Positions 16,241 through 25,224 of a DNA stretch of 64,000 nt are shown here, one piece after another. A program made the position numbers and the translations under genes. The DNA lies in the NCBI GenBank assembly GCA_934591635.1, contig CAKTPI010000003.1, forward strand, positions 1 to 64,000, in the 5' to 3' direction. This DNA comes from an uncultured Oscillospiraceae bacterium (lineage in GTDB: Bacteria > Bacillota > Clostridia > Oscillospirales > Oscillospiraceae). A model generated the notes under the pieces. That model saw only the letters and a list, made by a program, of their open reading frames with translations. It searched no databases and was not told the DNA's origin. Positions within the stretch are counted from its first letter, which is position 1. Each line of letters opens with the position of its first letter.

Positions 16241-16268
16241 TGGCGCTGTATCAAGGAGGCGTAATGAA

Positions 16269-17477
16269 ATGAAGCGATTTGTAGCAATCCTTCTGTGCTT
16301 GTGCTGCATGTTGAGTTTGGCTGCCTGCAGCGCACAAAATGATGATTCCGGTGATGATAAAAAGCTTGTAGTCTGGCACGACAAGGAAGATGCCGTGGTG
16401 GAAGCAATGCAGAGTTACCTGCATACGGCCGTGCCGGACTTGGAGATCGTATTTGAAAAGAAGACCAGTTTGACAGATTCTCTGAAACTGGTTGGCAATG
16501 ATCCCAATGCAGCTCCGGACCTTTTTTTGTTTGCCCACGATAAAATCGGTGTTTTTGCGGAGATGGGGATTCTGGCACCGATTGCTCCTCTGCTGGGAGA
16601 GGGTGGGACGGAGGATTTCCTCCCCATGACTGTGACGGCTGCCAGCTATCAGGGGACGCTGTACCAACTTCCGCTGTACTTTGAAACACTGCTTTTTATG
16701 TACAATCGTCGGTACATGGCTGATGAGGATGTTCCTGCTACCACAGAAGCACTGTACCGGTATATGGAGGAGAACACCGGCAGGGGCCGTTATGGCTTTG
16801 TGGAACAGCACAGTACGGCTTACTATTCCGCTGCCTGGATTCATGGCTTCGGCGGCTCTATTATTGATGAAAACGGCACGCCCTTCCCGGATGAGCAGGC
16901 TGTTCAGCAGGCACTGCGCTATCACCAGAAGTTTGTGGAGCTGATGCCGGGAGAGACGGAGTATAACACCGTCAACACCCTGTTCTTGGAAGGAAAGGCA
17001 GACGCAACCATTGGTGGCCCCTGGATGGTGCCCTCTGCCCGTGCGGCAGGGATTGACTTGGGAATCGCTCCTATGCCGACTGTGGATGAAACCGGTTTAC
17101 AGCTGGCGCCTTACTCCGGTGTACAGGGAATTCATGTGCTGAAATATGCAGCAGAGAAGAAAACGGCAGCAGTAAAGCAGCTGTTGACAGCCCTCTCTAG
17201 GCCGGAGATCGGCACGGCTTTGGCACTTGCCAGCGGCTGCGCTCCCGCAAACAGCAAATGCTACGAAGACCCGCAGGTTGCGGATGACCCGCTGGTGCAG
17301 GCGATGCGTTCAACGGCGGAAATTGCAGTGCCTATGCCCAACATCCCGGAAATGGATGTGATGTGGACGGTGGTCAGCAACCTCCTGACGGATGTGAACC
17401 TCTCCGGAAAGGATATTGTTTCCAGCTTTGAAAGTGCGAAAAACCAGGCGATTTCTCTGATTGCAGGAATGAAATAA
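16269..17477 (+). CDS. Maltodextrin ABC transporter substrate-binding lipoprotein (MalE-type)
   Basis: A 402-residue family 1 solute-binding protein. The signal peptide ends in the lipobox LAAC (Cys at residue 20), so it is anchored to the outer face of the membrane. The mature part has LVVWHDKEDAVVEAMQSYL, the DLFLFAHDKIGVFAEMGIL segment and ATIGGPWMVPS, all usual in maltose/maltodextrin-binding proteins. The start at 16269 follows AAGGAGG at 9 bases; an ATG six bases earlier meets a stop at once. Downstream permeases and the GH13 enzyme support maltodextrin as ligand. Contrast with the other binding protein in this window, which lacks a lipobox. Confidence 0.9.
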   Translation: MKRFVAILLCLCCMLSLAACSAQNDDSGDDKKLVVWHDKEDAVVEAMQSYLHTAVPDLEIVFEKKTSLTDSLKLVGNDPNAAPDLFLFAHDKIGVFAEMGILAPIAPLLGEGGTEDFLPMTVTAASYQGTLYQLPLYFETLLFMYNRRYMADEDVPATTEALYRYMEENTGRGRYGFVEQHSTAYYSAAWIHGFGGSIIDENGTPFPDEQAVQQALRYHQKFVELMPGETEYNTVNTLFLEGKADATIGGPWMVPSARAAGIDLGIAPMPTVDETGLQLAPYSGVQGIHVLKYAAEKKTAAVKQLLTALSRPEIGTALALASGCAPANSKCYEDPQVADDPLVQAMRSTAEIAVPMPNIPEMDVMWTVVSNLLTDVNLSGKDIVSSFESAKNQAISLIAGMK

Positions 17478-17486
17478 GGGGACAGC

Positions 17487-18377
17487 ATGAAGAAAAAACA
17501 GAGAAAAGAGACGCTTCTTTCCTATGCCTGGTCGGCCCCGTCCTTGCTGTTGATTGGGTTGATGGTGGTTTTCCCAATTTTTTATACCTGCTACATCAGC
17601 CTGACCAATATGAATGTCTACCACTGGTTTGACTTCACGGTGATTGGATTGGATAATTACATCCGGGCGCTGTTTGTGTTCGATTCCGGCTTCCTGTCAG
17701 CTTTGCTGGCAACGATTCTTTGGACGGTTGTAAACATGGTGCTCCAGCTGATGATTGCCTATGTGTTAGCAAATCTTCTGAACATCAAGAAGCTGCGGCT
17801 GCGGGGACTTTATAAGACGGTTCTCATGTTCCCTTGGGCTATGCCGGGGTATGTGGGCATCCTCCTTTGGAAAACCGGCATGTTCAATACTCAGTTTGGG
17901 CTGCTGAATCAGTGGATGAATAAGCTGGGCTTTGCAGCCGTACGGTGGCTGTCTTCGGATGTATCTGCATTTATATGCTGCACGGTTGTGAATCTGTGGC
18001 TTGCGCTGCCGTTTATGATTATGATCATGGATGGAGCGCTGCAAAGCATTGATAAATGCTACTATGAAAGTGCCCGCCTGGATGGCGCCGGTGTGCTTGC
18101 CCGGGCACGGTATATCACCATTCCGGCCATGCGCCCAATTATTGCCCCCGCGGTGATTATCACGGTTTTCACCACGTTCAAGCAGTTTGATGTGGTGTAT
18201 CTGCTGACCCAGCAAGCAGGTGCAAAAACTGGCTCCGGATTCCATACCATTTTGACGTATGCCTACGAAAATGCCTTTATTACGAATAATTACGGATATT
18301 CCTCTGCAATTTCCATGATTATTTTTGCCCTGCTGCTGCTCTTCTCCGCTAGGTTCCAGCTGAAGGAGGATGCGTGA
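17487..18377 (+). CDS. Maltodextrin ABC transporter permease (MalF-type)
   Basis: A 296-residue permease with six helices. It starts SYAWSAPSLLLIGLMVVFPIFYTCYISLTNM, typical of MalF/LacF-type proteins. The EAA loop is CYYESARLDGAGVLARARYITIP (residues about 191-213). It lies 9 bases after the binding protein gene and overlaps the next permease gene by 4 bases, which indicates coupled translation and a heterodimeric channel. No ATPase gene follows, so a shared MsmK-like ATPase from elsewhere is expected. Confidence 0.9.
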   Translation: MKKKQRKETLLSYAWSAPSLLLIGLMVVFPIFYTCYISLTNMNVYHWFDFTVIGLDNYIRALFVFDSGFLSALLATILWTVVNMVLQLMIAYVLANLLNIKKLRLRGLYKTVLMFPWAMPGYVGILLWKTGMFNTQFGLLNQWMNKLGFAAVRWLSSDVSAFICCTVVNLWLALPFMIMIMDGALQSIDKCYYESARLDGAGVLARARYITIPAMRPIIAPAVIITVFTTFKQFDVVYLLTQQAGAKTGSGFHTILTYAYENAFITNNYGYSSAISMIIFALLLLFSARFQLKEDA

Positions 18378-19222
18378 AAATGAAACAAAAATGGCGCGAA
18401 ACAACAGGGTTGACTGTGTTGAACTTATTTTTTATCGTATTGTGTGTTGTTACACTGATTCCCATCCTTTATGCACTGAGCGTTTCATTCAGTGGTTCCA
18501 ACAGCTTGCTCAGCTCGGATTTCTCCTTTATTCCCAAAGATTTTACGTTGAGCAATTATGCAGAGGTCCTGTTCGGGGAAAACATCGTTGTTTGGTTCCG
18601 GAACACGGTTTTCCTGGCATTTGTGACGGTGTTGCTGTCCCTGACGGTGGCTGTGCCGGCTGCTTACTGCTTTTCCCGGCGGCGTTTTGCCGGACGCAGG
18701 ACGATCTTGCGCTGCTTAGTGCTGCTCAATTCCTTCCCGGCGATTCTATCTATGTTTGCCATTTATCGCCTGCTGCGGCCCATGGGATTGGTAAATACCA
18801 GAGCTGGACTGATTTTGGTGTACACCGGAACCATGGCGGTGTTCAGTTTGTGGAATACCAAAGGATATTTTGACACGATTCCGACGGAAATCGAAGAGGC
18901 AGCCCGGATGGATGGCGCAACGGATATTCAAATCGTGCTGCAAATTGTGATGCCGCTGGCAAAGCCCAGTATTGTGACGACTGCTTTGCAGGTACTGATT
19001 TATGTTTGGAATGAGTATATCTATGCTACGACATTCCTTACCGGAGAAGGAAAATACACCTTGGCAGCCGGACTCAACGCCTTACAGGCAACGGAAATGA
19101 CCGGCTCCTGGCCAATATTCTCTGCTGCTGCCATCACGGTGTCTCTGCCGGTGCTGATTATTTTCTTTGTCTGCCAGAAATACATGGTTTCCGGTTTAAC
19201 CGCAGGAGGTGTGAAGGGATGA
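18374..19222 (+). CDS. Maltodextrin ABC transporter permease (MalG-type)
   Basis: A 282-residue permease with the MalG-type layout: first helix (TVLNLFFIVLCVVTLIPILYALSVSFSG), AAYCFSRRRFAGR, the EAA loop (EIEEAARMDGATDIQIVLQIVMP, residues about 173-195) and the C-terminal SGLTAGGVKG. Two starts are possible: GTG at 18374, inside the overlap with the previous gene, and ATG at 18380, which sits 10 bases from AGGAGG; they differ by two residues. It overlaps the GH13 gene by 4 bases (ATGA). Confidence 0.9.
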   Translation: MKMKQKWRETTGLTVLNLFFIVLCVVTLIPILYALSVSFSGSNSLLSSDFSFIPKDFTLSNYAEVLFGENIVVWFRNTVFLAFVTVLLSLTVAVPAAYCFSRRRFAGRRTILRCLVLLNSFPAILSMFAIYRLLRPMGLVNTRAGLILVYTGTMAVFSLWNTKGYFDTIPTEIEEAARMDGATDIQIVLQIVMPLAKPSIVTTALQVLIYVWNEYIYATTFLTGEGKYTLAAGLNALQATEMTGSWPIFSAAAITVSLPVLIIFFVCQKYMVSGLTAGGVKG

Positions 19223-20931
19223 AGCTGGATGCAATTTTACATATTCCAATGTCAGAGTATTGCTGCGGCTTGGATGAGGAGCACATTCTCTATCGCCTTC
19301 GTTGTGCGGTGGGGGATATGAAAAGAGTAACTCTTTTCTATGCCGATACCGCCTGTCGGATGACCCCTATTTTGTTTACACCGGTTCCTATGGAGAAGGT
19401 CTTGAGTGATGAACACCACGACTATTGGCAGGTAGTGGTGAAGAGTCCGTACAATCGTGTGTACTATTATTTCCGGCTGGATGATGGGGAGAAGACGCTG
19501 CTCTATTATGGAGATGTGTTTACGGATCACCTGGTGGATGACCGCTCCCAGTATTTTAAGTTGCCATTTAATCATCGGGCGGACATTGCTACGGTGCCGG
19601 ATTGGGTAAAGGACGCGGTGGTCTATAACATCTTCCCTGACAGCTTTGCCTCCCAAAAATGCGGAATTTCGAAAAAGCAGACAGAGCAGGTTTACAACGG
19701 CCAAACCATCCATGGAAAATTGGGAGGGACCCTGAATGGCATTGCCGAAAATGTGGATTACCTGAAAGCGTTGGGGATTAACTGCGTTTATCTGAATCCT
19801 ATTTTCGCGGCAGGGGAGTATCATAAGTATGATTTGCTGGACTACTACCATGTTGACCCATGCTTTGGCGGGGATGAAGCCTTCCGGCACCTGGTGGACA
19901 CCTTACATTCCAATGGAATCCGAATTCTGATTGACGGCGTTTTTAACCATTGCGGCTGGCATTTCTTTGCCTTTGAGGACGTGATTCAGAATCAAGAGCA
20001 TTCCCGCTACCGGGACTGGTTTTATGAGCTGCATTTCCCGGTAAGCCGGCCGGAAACACCCGAGGAAATCCCGGGCTACGCTTGCTTCGCTTACGAGCGC
20101 ATGATGCCCAAACTGAACACAGCCAATCCGGAGGTGCAGGATTACTTCTGCCAGGTGGGAAAATACTGGGTTGAGGAGTTTAGCATTGATGGTTGGCGGC
20201 TGGATGTGGCCAGCGAGGTCAATGACGATTTTTGGCGCGCCTTTCGAAAAAGCGTCAAGGCGGCCAATCCCCAGGCTCTCTTGATTGGTGAGGTGTGGGA
20301 AAGTGCCGGGCACTGGCTGCAAGGGGATATGTTCGATTCCACCATGAATTACGACCTGCGCAAACACTGCGCCCTGTTCTTCGGAGAGGGGAGCATAGAC
20401 AGTGCCGCTTTTTCCGGAAGAATCACCAACATGCTCATGCGCTACAAGTGCGCCATGCTGCCTGCACAGCTGAATCTGTTGGACAGCCACGATGTGAGCC
20501 GCTTCCGCTCGGTCTGCGGAAATGCAGCAAAGTTCCGACTGGCCGTGCTGTTCCAGTTCTGCTTTGTGGGGATGCCTACCGTGTTTTATGGCGATGAGCT
20601 GGGCATTGAGGGAATGACTGAGGAAGCGTTCCGGGCCCCCATGCCATGGGATGGAGGAGACCTGGCGCTTCTTGGATTTTACCGCCGGGCAACTGCCATG
20701 CGGCAGACCCTTGCGCCGCTGCGCTATGGCACCTTTCGAATGCTGTGTGCGGAAAAGGGAAGCCGTCTGCTTGCTTTTTGCCGCCGGTATAATGGAAGAA
20801 CCGTCACGGTGTGCCTCAATGCGGGCGCAGCTCCGGTTGCATTGCCCCCAATGGAAGGGGCATGTTACTGGTCAGAGGGCCTTCAGGATGGAACCTTGGA
20901 TGCCTTTGGATTTGCTGTGTATGCTGACTAA
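19219..20931 (+). CDS. GH13 maltodextrin hydrolase (cyclomaltodextrinase/neopullulanase type)
   Basis: A 570-residue cytoplasmic alpha-glucan hydrolase. An N-terminal beta domain (about 1-125, CBM34-like) precedes the barrel, which carries VYNIFPDSFA, YLNPIFAAGEYHKYD, the DGVFNH region, the nucleophile Asp in GWRLDVASE (about 331), the acid Glu in LIGEVWE (about 357) and the third Asp in NLLDSHDVSRF (about 424). The N-terminal module and lack of signal peptide point to the cyclomaltodextrinase/maltogenic amylase/neopullulanase group. It would degrade maltodextrins brought in by the coupled transporter. Exact bond specificity cannot be told. Confidence 0.9.
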   Translation: MKLDAILHIPMSEYCCGLDEEHILYRLRCAVGDMKRVTLFYADTACRMTPILFTPVPMEKVLSDEHHDYWQVVVKSPYNRVYYYFRLDDGEKTLLYYGDVFTDHLVDDRSQYFKLPFNHRADIATVPDWVKDAVVYNIFPDSFASQKCGISKKQTEQVYNGQTIHGKLGGTLNGIAENVDYLKALGINCVYLNPIFAAGEYHKYDLLDYYHVDPCFGGDEAFRHLVDTLHSNGIRILIDGVFNHCGWHFFAFEDVIQNQEHSRYRDWFYELHFPVSRPETPEEIPGYACFAYERMMPKLNTANPEVQDYFCQVGKYWVEEFSIDGWRLDVASEVNDDFWRAFRKSVKAANPQALLIGEVWESAGHWLQGDMFDSTMNYDLRKHCALFFGEGSIDSAAFSGRITNMLMRYKCAMLPAQLNLLDSHDVSRFRSVCGNAAKFRLAVLFQFCFVGMPTVFYGDELGIEGMTEEAFRAPMPWDGGDLALLGFYRRATAMRQTLAPLRYGTFRMLCAEKGSRLLAFCRRYNGRTVTVCLNAGAAPVALPPMEGACYWSEGLQDGTLDAFGFAVYAD

Positions 20932-20932
20932 A

Positions 20933-20967
20933 AAATTTCCTCAGCCCTTTTCAGGCTGAGGAAATTT
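20933..20967 (+). terminator. Terminator of the starch operon
   Basis: aaatttcctcagcc (20933-20946) pairs with ggctgaggaaattt (20954-20967), a perfect 14-bp stem with A/T ends, immediately after the GH13 stop codon. Confidence 0.85.
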
Positions 20968-20968
20968 A

Positions 20969-20977
20969 TGCTATACT
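20969..20977 (+). promoter_or_regulatory. Extended -10 promoter of the LacI gene
   Basis: TGCTATACT is an extended -10 element 25 bases before the lacI-type start codon. The -35 position (TTTCAG, 17 bp upstream) lies within the terminator hairpin and is weak, so expression is expected to be modest. Confidence 0.5.
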
Positions 20978-21001
20978 AAATAAAAAGGAAGGAGGGAAAC
21001 C

Positions 21002-22009
21002 ATGGCAGTTACCATCAAGGATGTTGCCCAGGCAGCGGGGGTGTCCATTTCCACTGTCTCTAAGGTGCTGAACGGACACTACAGCATTTCGGAAAAGACA
21101 GTACAGAGGGTTCAACGGGTGATGCGGGAGATGAATTATTACCCCAGTGCCAACGCCCAGAGCTTTGCCAGCGGCGCCAATCACACAGTAGTGCTCCTTG
21201 CAAATTTGGGGCCTAATATGGCGTTTCAAAATCCTCACATGTTTGAGATCATTGCGGGGATGGAGGAGGCGCTCCGTAAGCGGGGTTATCGCTTGATTCT
21301 TCAGGGAACGGATGAGACGGCTGCCTGCGGCCTTGCCGAGGAAATTATCTCCCGGCGCAGTGCAGATGCAATTGCCATCCATGTTGGCGTCATGTCGCAT
21401 CCCTTGGCTGCCGCGCTCACGCGGCGGGCATTTCCACATATTGTCCTCGGCGTCCCGGACTTCGAAAGCCAGGTTTGCTGGATTGATAACAGCAATACCT
21501 ATTCCGGAACCGTAGCAGCCTCCTATTTACTGTCCAGAGGTTACAGGCGGCTTGCATTCCTTGGCGGAAAGTCATATGACTTGGGATCGGCCCTGCGGCT
21601 GCAAGGACTAAAGCAGGGGCTGATAACTGCCGGTATTCAGCTGGAGGAGCAGTATATCTGGCTGGGGGATTCCACCCGTTCCGACGGCTGCCGCATGACC
21701 GAGGGGCTGCTCGCGCAAAGGCAGAGGCCGGATGCAATCGTGTGCGCCAATAATTATATTGCGTTGGGCTGCATGGATGCTTTGGCAAAGCATCATATCA
21801 AAATCCCAACCGACATTGGAATTATGGCATTTGATGACTATCCGTTCTCCCAAATCATGGAGCCGCCTCTGACGGTGGTGGACATCAACGTCAGGGACAT
21901 GGGCACGCAGGCTGCCAAATTCCTTCTGAATATCATTCATCACCCCAACACGCAGATTCAGACGTATATAACAACATCCAATGTCATTCCACGGGCTTCG
22001 ACAAGATAA
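21002..22009 (+). CDS. LacI family transcriptional regulator
   Basis: A 335-residue repressor-type protein. The HTH with hinge is at the N-terminus (TIKDVAQAAGVSISTVSKVLNGHYSISEKT, residues 4-33), followed by a periplasmic-binding-protein-like sugar-sensing domain (about 60-330; DAIAIHVGVM, GYRRLAFLGG, DAIVCANNYIALGCMDAL, IGIMAFDDYPFSQIMEPPLT). It lies just downstream of the starch/maltodextrin operon, in the same direction but behind a terminator. It probably controls that operon in response to maltodextrins; the operator has not been identified with confidence. GGAGGG precedes the ATG. Confidence 0.9.
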   Translation: MAVTIKDVAQAAGVSISTVSKVLNGHYSISEKTVQRVQRVMREMNYYPSANAQSFASGANHTVVLLANLGPNMAFQNPHMFEIIAGMEEALRKRGYRLILQGTDETAACGLAEEIISRRSADAIAIHVGVMSHPLAAALTRRAFPHIVLGVPDFESQVCWIDNSNTYSGTVAASYLLSRGYRRLAFLGGKSYDLGSALRLQGLKQGLITAGIQLEEQYIWLGDSTRSDGCRMTEGLLAQRQRPDAIVCANNYIALGCMDALAKHHIKIPTDIGIMAFDDYPFSQIMEPPLTVVDINVRDMGTQAAKFLLNIIHHPNTQIQTYITTSNVIPRASTR

Positions 22010-22039
22010 ACAATGAAAATAGTAAAATAAAACTGAGTA

Positions 22040-22091
22040 TTGATATGTCTCCCTCAATACTGGACATCCAGTGTCGGGGGGGACATATCAA
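22040..22091. other. Structured inverted repeat after the LacI gene
   Basis: ttgatatgtctccc (22040-22053) pairs with a matching arm ending in gacatatcaa (22082-22091) to make a stem of about 14 bp with one wobble. Within it the second stem actgg/ccagt (22059-22072) closes the loop ACAT. There is no T-run, so it is not a normal terminator. It could be a small structured RNA element or a binding site. The rest of the 22010-22227 gap shows no gene. Confidence 0.5.
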
Positions 22092-22227
22092 CGGTTCAAT
22101 AGCTGATTATAATTCAGCATTCCCCAGATACACTCTAACAGGGTCAATGTAAGAATGTTATTAATGATACAAAAATGCCGTAAATAGAACTTCTGGTTCA
22201 ATACCCTCATTCCAACCCAGGTGGTGA

Positions 22228-22256
22228 TTGACCTTTCGGGTAAAATCTGATAAGAT
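22228..22256 (+). promoter_or_regulatory. Promoter of the M29 aminopeptidase gene
   Basis: TTGACC (22228-22233) and TAAGAT (22251-22256) at 17-bp spacing, 35 bases before the start codon. Confidence 0.7.
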
Positions 22257-22290
22257 ACATGCAGTTTCAGAAAAGGAGCGTTATAATAGC

Positions 22291-23514
22291 ATGAAAAAAA
22301 CAGTTCTTCGTAAATATGCAAACCTGATTGTGCGCTGCGGTGCCAATGTGCAGAAGGGACAGTCTGTTTTAGTGTTTGCTGACTTGGATCAGCCGGAATT
22401 TGTCCAGATGGTGGTGGATGAGGCTTACAAAGCAGGTGCTGCAGAGGTGACAGTACAGTGGAACTACCAGCCCCTGAGTAAAATTCACTATCGCTATCGC
22501 AGCGTAAAGAGCCTGGGTACCGTCAAGGAGTGGGAAAAGGCCCGTCAGGAATACTACTGTGAAGTGATCCCGGCTCGAATTATGCTGACATCCGAGGATC
22601 CGGATGGCATGAAGGGCATTAATATGGAAAAGGTGACCAAGGCCCGGAGAATGAGTTATCCGGTTCTGAAGCCCTATTTTGACCGCCGTGAAAACAAGGA
22701 GCAATGGTGCATTGCAGCTGTCCCCGGTGCTGCCTGGGCCAAGAAGGTATTCCCGGGAATGCGGACGAGCGCTGCGATTGAGAAGCTGTGGGAGAGCATT
22801 CTGTTTACCTCTCGCGTGACTGATGACCCCATTGCAGCCTGGGAGCAGCACAACAAGGATTTGCATGAAAGATGCAAGTACCTGAATGATCTCCATATCC
22901 GTTCCCTGCATTATACGGCTGATAATGGAACAGATTTCACCGTTGGAATGATTGAGCAGGCCAGGTTCTGCGGTGCCGACGAAACCAGCCTCCAGAATAT
23001 TTCCTTCAATCCCAATATCCCGACAGAGGAATGCTTTATTTCTCCTAAGCGGGGAGAGGCTGAGGGAATTGTGTATTCTACCAAGCCGCTATCCTACCAG
23101 GGGCAGCTGATCGACAATTTCTCTATCCGTTTTGAAAATGGCAAGGCAGTGGAGGTGCACGCTGAAAAGGGCGAGGAACTGCTGAAAAATATGATTGCAA
23201 TGGATGAAGGAGCCGCTTACCTGGGCGAGTGTGCACTGGTTCCACAGGCTAGCCCCATTGCTGAAAGCGGTGTGCTGTTCTATAACACGCTCTTTGACGA
23301 GAATGCGGCCTGCCATCTTGCGCTGGGGATGGGCTTTGCAGATACCATTGAGGATTTCCAAAACAAGACCCTGGAAGAGTGCCGGGAACTGGGCGTGAAT
23401 GATTCGATGATTCACGAGGATTTCATGATCGGCTGCGACACCATGAACATTGATGCAACCTGTGCAGATGGCCGTGTGGTGCCTATTTTCAGAAACGGTA
23501 ACTGGGCATTCTAA
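22291..23514 (+). CDS. M29 family aminopeptidase
   Basis: A 407-residue member of the thermophilic metalloaminopeptidase family (M29: AmpS, aminopeptidase T), cytosolic enzymes that remove N-terminal residues from peptides using two metal ions. Family features: IVRCGANVQKGQSVLVFADLDQPEFVQMV near the start; FNPNIPTEECFISPKRGEAEG (about 253-273) with a metal-binding Glu; LGECALVPQ and the late HEDFMIGCDTMNIDATCADG with His and Asp ligands. Start at 22291 has AAAAGGAGCG upstream; an upstream in-frame TTG is part of the promoter -35 box. It is a single-gene unit, so context says little about its specificity. Confidence 0.92.
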   Translation: MKKTVLRKYANLIVRCGANVQKGQSVLVFADLDQPEFVQMVVDEAYKAGAAEVTVQWNYQPLSKIHYRYRSVKSLGTVKEWEKARQEYYCEVIPARIMLTSEDPDGMKGINMEKVTKARRMSYPVLKPYFDRRENKEQWCIAAVPGAAWAKKVFPGMRTSAAIEKLWESILFTSRVTDDPIAAWEQHNKDLHERCKYLNDLHIRSLHYTADNGTDFTVGMIEQARFCGADETSLQNISFNPNIPTEECFISPKRGEAEGIVYSTKPLSYQGQLIDNFSIRFENGKAVEVHAEKGEELLKNMIAMDEGAAYLGECALVPQASPIAESGVLFYNTLFDENAACHLALGMGFADTIEDFQNKTLEECRELGVNDSMIHEDFMIGCDTMNIDATCADGRVVPIFRNGNWAF

Positions 23515-23541
23515 GAAAAAAGAGTTTTTTTCAAAAAACAC

Positions 23542-23570
23542 TTGCATTCTGCGTTGCAATGTGATATTAT
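23542..23570 (+). promoter_or_regulatory. Promoter of rpmE
   Basis: TTGCAT (23542-23547) and TATTAT (23565-23570) at 17-bp spacing, preceded by an A/T-rich tract. About 67 bases separate it from the rpmE start codon. Confidence 0.7.
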
Positions 23571-23637
23571 AACCGAGCGATTAAAAGATTGCTGGGGGTT
23601 TGTATGCCCTTTACATGATAAGAAAGAGGTGAACGAA

Positions 23638-23838
23638 ATGAAGGAAGGTATCCACCCCAAATATGAACAGACCACGATTCGCTGTGCTTGTGGCAATGTC
23701 TTTACGACTGGTTCCACTAAGAAGGACATTCGTGTTGAAATCTGCTCCAAGTGCCACCCTTTCTATACCGGCAAGCAGAAGCTGGTTGACACTGGTGGAC
23801 GTGTTGATCGCTTCAACAAGCGTTTTGGCCTGAAGTAA
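23638..23838 (+). CDS. rpmE: 50S ribosomal protein L31
   Basis: A 66-residue ribosomal protein of the zinc-binding L31 form. It begins [20 protein letters not shown] and has the cysteines CACG and [13 protein letters not shown] that bind zinc, then ends in [11 protein letters not shown]. The start at 23638 has GAGGTG upstream; an in-frame upstream ATG at 23542 lies in the promoter and is not used. Its own promoter and terminator make it a single-gene unit. Confidence 0.97.
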   Translation: MKEGIHPKYEQTTIRCACGNVFTTGSTKKDIRVEICSKCHPFYTGKQKLVDTGGRVDRFNKRFGLK

Positions 23839-23846
23839 GATTTGAG

Positions 23847-23881
23847 AGTCCGCACTACGGTTTGCGTGGTGCGGGCTTTTT
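23847..23881 (+). terminator. Terminator of rpmE
   Basis: agtccgcactacg pairs with cgtggtgcgggct around a four-base loop, followed by TTTTT, just after the rpmE stop codon. Confidence 0.85.
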
Positions 23882-23891
23882 CTATTTGCTC

Positions 23892-23921
23892 TTGCCTGCG
23901 CCACCTGCAATGTGGTATACT
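23892..23921 (+). promoter_or_regulatory. Promoter of hflX and downstream genes
   Basis: TTGCCT (23892-23897) and TATACT (23916-23921) at 18-bp spacing, 30 bases before hflX. The following genes to dgt are closely packed and may be co-transcribed. Confidence 0.6.
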
Positions 23922-23951
23922 AGTTAAGGCGTCCCGCGATATGGAGGGTAT

Positions 23952-25220
23952 ATGGAATTAGAGGTAACAAATGAAACCAAAGAACGCGCAGTTCTGGTTG
24001 GGCTGAACGCGGATTGCTTTACAAAAGAGCAGACGGCAACGGATGAAACCTTGGAGGAGCTGGAAGCGCTGCTGGAAACGGCGGGTGGTTTCTGCACGGC
24101 GAAGGTGCTGCAAAACCGTCATACGCCGGATTCCCATAGCTTTATCGGAGAAGGAAAAGCCCATGAGGTGCGCATGCTGGTAGAGGCGACCCAGTCCAGC
24201 ATGGTGATTTTTGATAATGAACTTTCCCCGGGAAATATCCGTGCTCTGGAAGAGATCATTGGTGTCCCTGTCCTGGACAGAAGTGCACTTATTTTGGATA
24301 TTTTTGCCCAGAGAGCCAAGACGAAAGAAGGAAGGCTCCAGGTTGAGCTTGCGCAGAATAAATATTTGCTTCCGCGGCTTTCCGGCATGGGTAGCAGCCT
24401 TTCCCGCCAGGGCGGCGGCATCGGCACCAGGGGTCCGGGCGAGACCAAGTTGGAGACCGATCGACGGATCATTCGTGACAGGATCAATCGCCTGGAAGCG
24501 GAATTGGAACAAGTACGTCAGGTGCGCAGTGTCCAGCGGGAGCGGAGAATCAAAAATTCTATACCGGTGGTTGCAATTGTTGGGTATACAAATGCGGGAA
24601 AGTCAACACTGTTGAATCAACTGACCGGAGCGGGTATCCCGGCAAATAATCGGCTGTTTGATACCCTGGACACGACGTCCAGGCTTTTAAAAGTGTCCGA
24701 CAATTTGGATGTGGTGCTGTCGGATACAGTCGGATTTATTGCCAAGCTTCCACATCATTTGGTAAATGCTTTCCACGCGACGCTGGAGGAATTGGAGTAT
24801 GCGGATCTGCTCCTTCATGTCATTGATGCGTCTGACCCTAATCGGGAGGAGCACATCGATGTGGTGGACAGGCTGATTGTCCAATTGGCAAAGCCCGGTA
24901 CACCGGTACTGCGGTGCTATAACAAGGCGGATTTGATTTCTGCGGTGGACATCCCTGTCGGAGATGATGTAGTGGCACTTTCTGCTGCCAGTGGCGAAGG
25001 TTGCCCGGAACTGCTGCATGCAATCGAGTGCGCCTTGAACCATGCACGTCATCATGTAGAGCTATGTTTGCCCTATTCCATGGGAGGACAGGTGGAGACG
25101 CTGCACGATAATGCGCAGGTCATCCGAGTGGATTACACCGCTGAAGGAATCGAAATGGAAGCGGTATTGGATGATATTCTCTATGGAAGACTGCAAAAAT
25201 ATGTGAAAAAGGAGTGCTGA
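23952..25220 (+). CDS. hflX: GTPase HflX
   Basis: A 422-residue ribosome-splitting GTPase of the Obg-HflX group. The N-terminal HflX domain (about 1-190) carries LEELLETAGG, LEEIIGVPVLDRSALILDIFAQRAKT and the glycine-rich GSSLSRQGGGIGTRGPGETKLETDRR. The G domain follows with P-loop GYTNAGKSTLLN (about 216-227), DTVGF (about 261), and NKAD (about 328). These proteins rescue stalled or heat-damaged ribosomes and act in the cytosol. The ATG at 23952 follows GGAGGG. It is four bases from yigZ, whose ribosome binding site lies in the hflX end. Confidence 0.95.
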   Translation: MELEVTNETKERAVLVGLNADCFTKEQTATDETLEELEALLETAGGFCTAKVLQNRHTPDSHSFIGEGKAHEVRMLVEATQSSMVIFDNELSPGNIRALEEIIGVPVLDRSALILDIFAQRAKTKEGRLQVELAQNKYLLPRLSGMGSSLSRQGGGIGTRGPGETKLETDRRIIRDRINRLEAELEQVRQVRSVQRERRIKNSIPVVAIVGYTNAGKSTLLNQLTGAGIPANNRLFDTLDTTSRLLKVSDNLDVVLSDTVGFIAKLPHHLVNAFHATLEELEYADLLLHVIDASDPNREEHIDVVDRLIVQLAKPGTPVLRCYNKADLISAVDIPVGDDVVALSAASGEGCPELLHAIECALNHARHHVELCLPYSMGGQVETLHDNAQVIRVDYTAEGIEMEAVLDDILYGRLQKYVKKEC

Positions 25221-25224
25221 AACC

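Noticed and set aside
5155..22009. Region as a horizontally acquired island.
   Set aside because: No tRNA-linked repeats, integrase or transposase were seen at its edges, and codon use looks like the neighbouring housekeeping genes.
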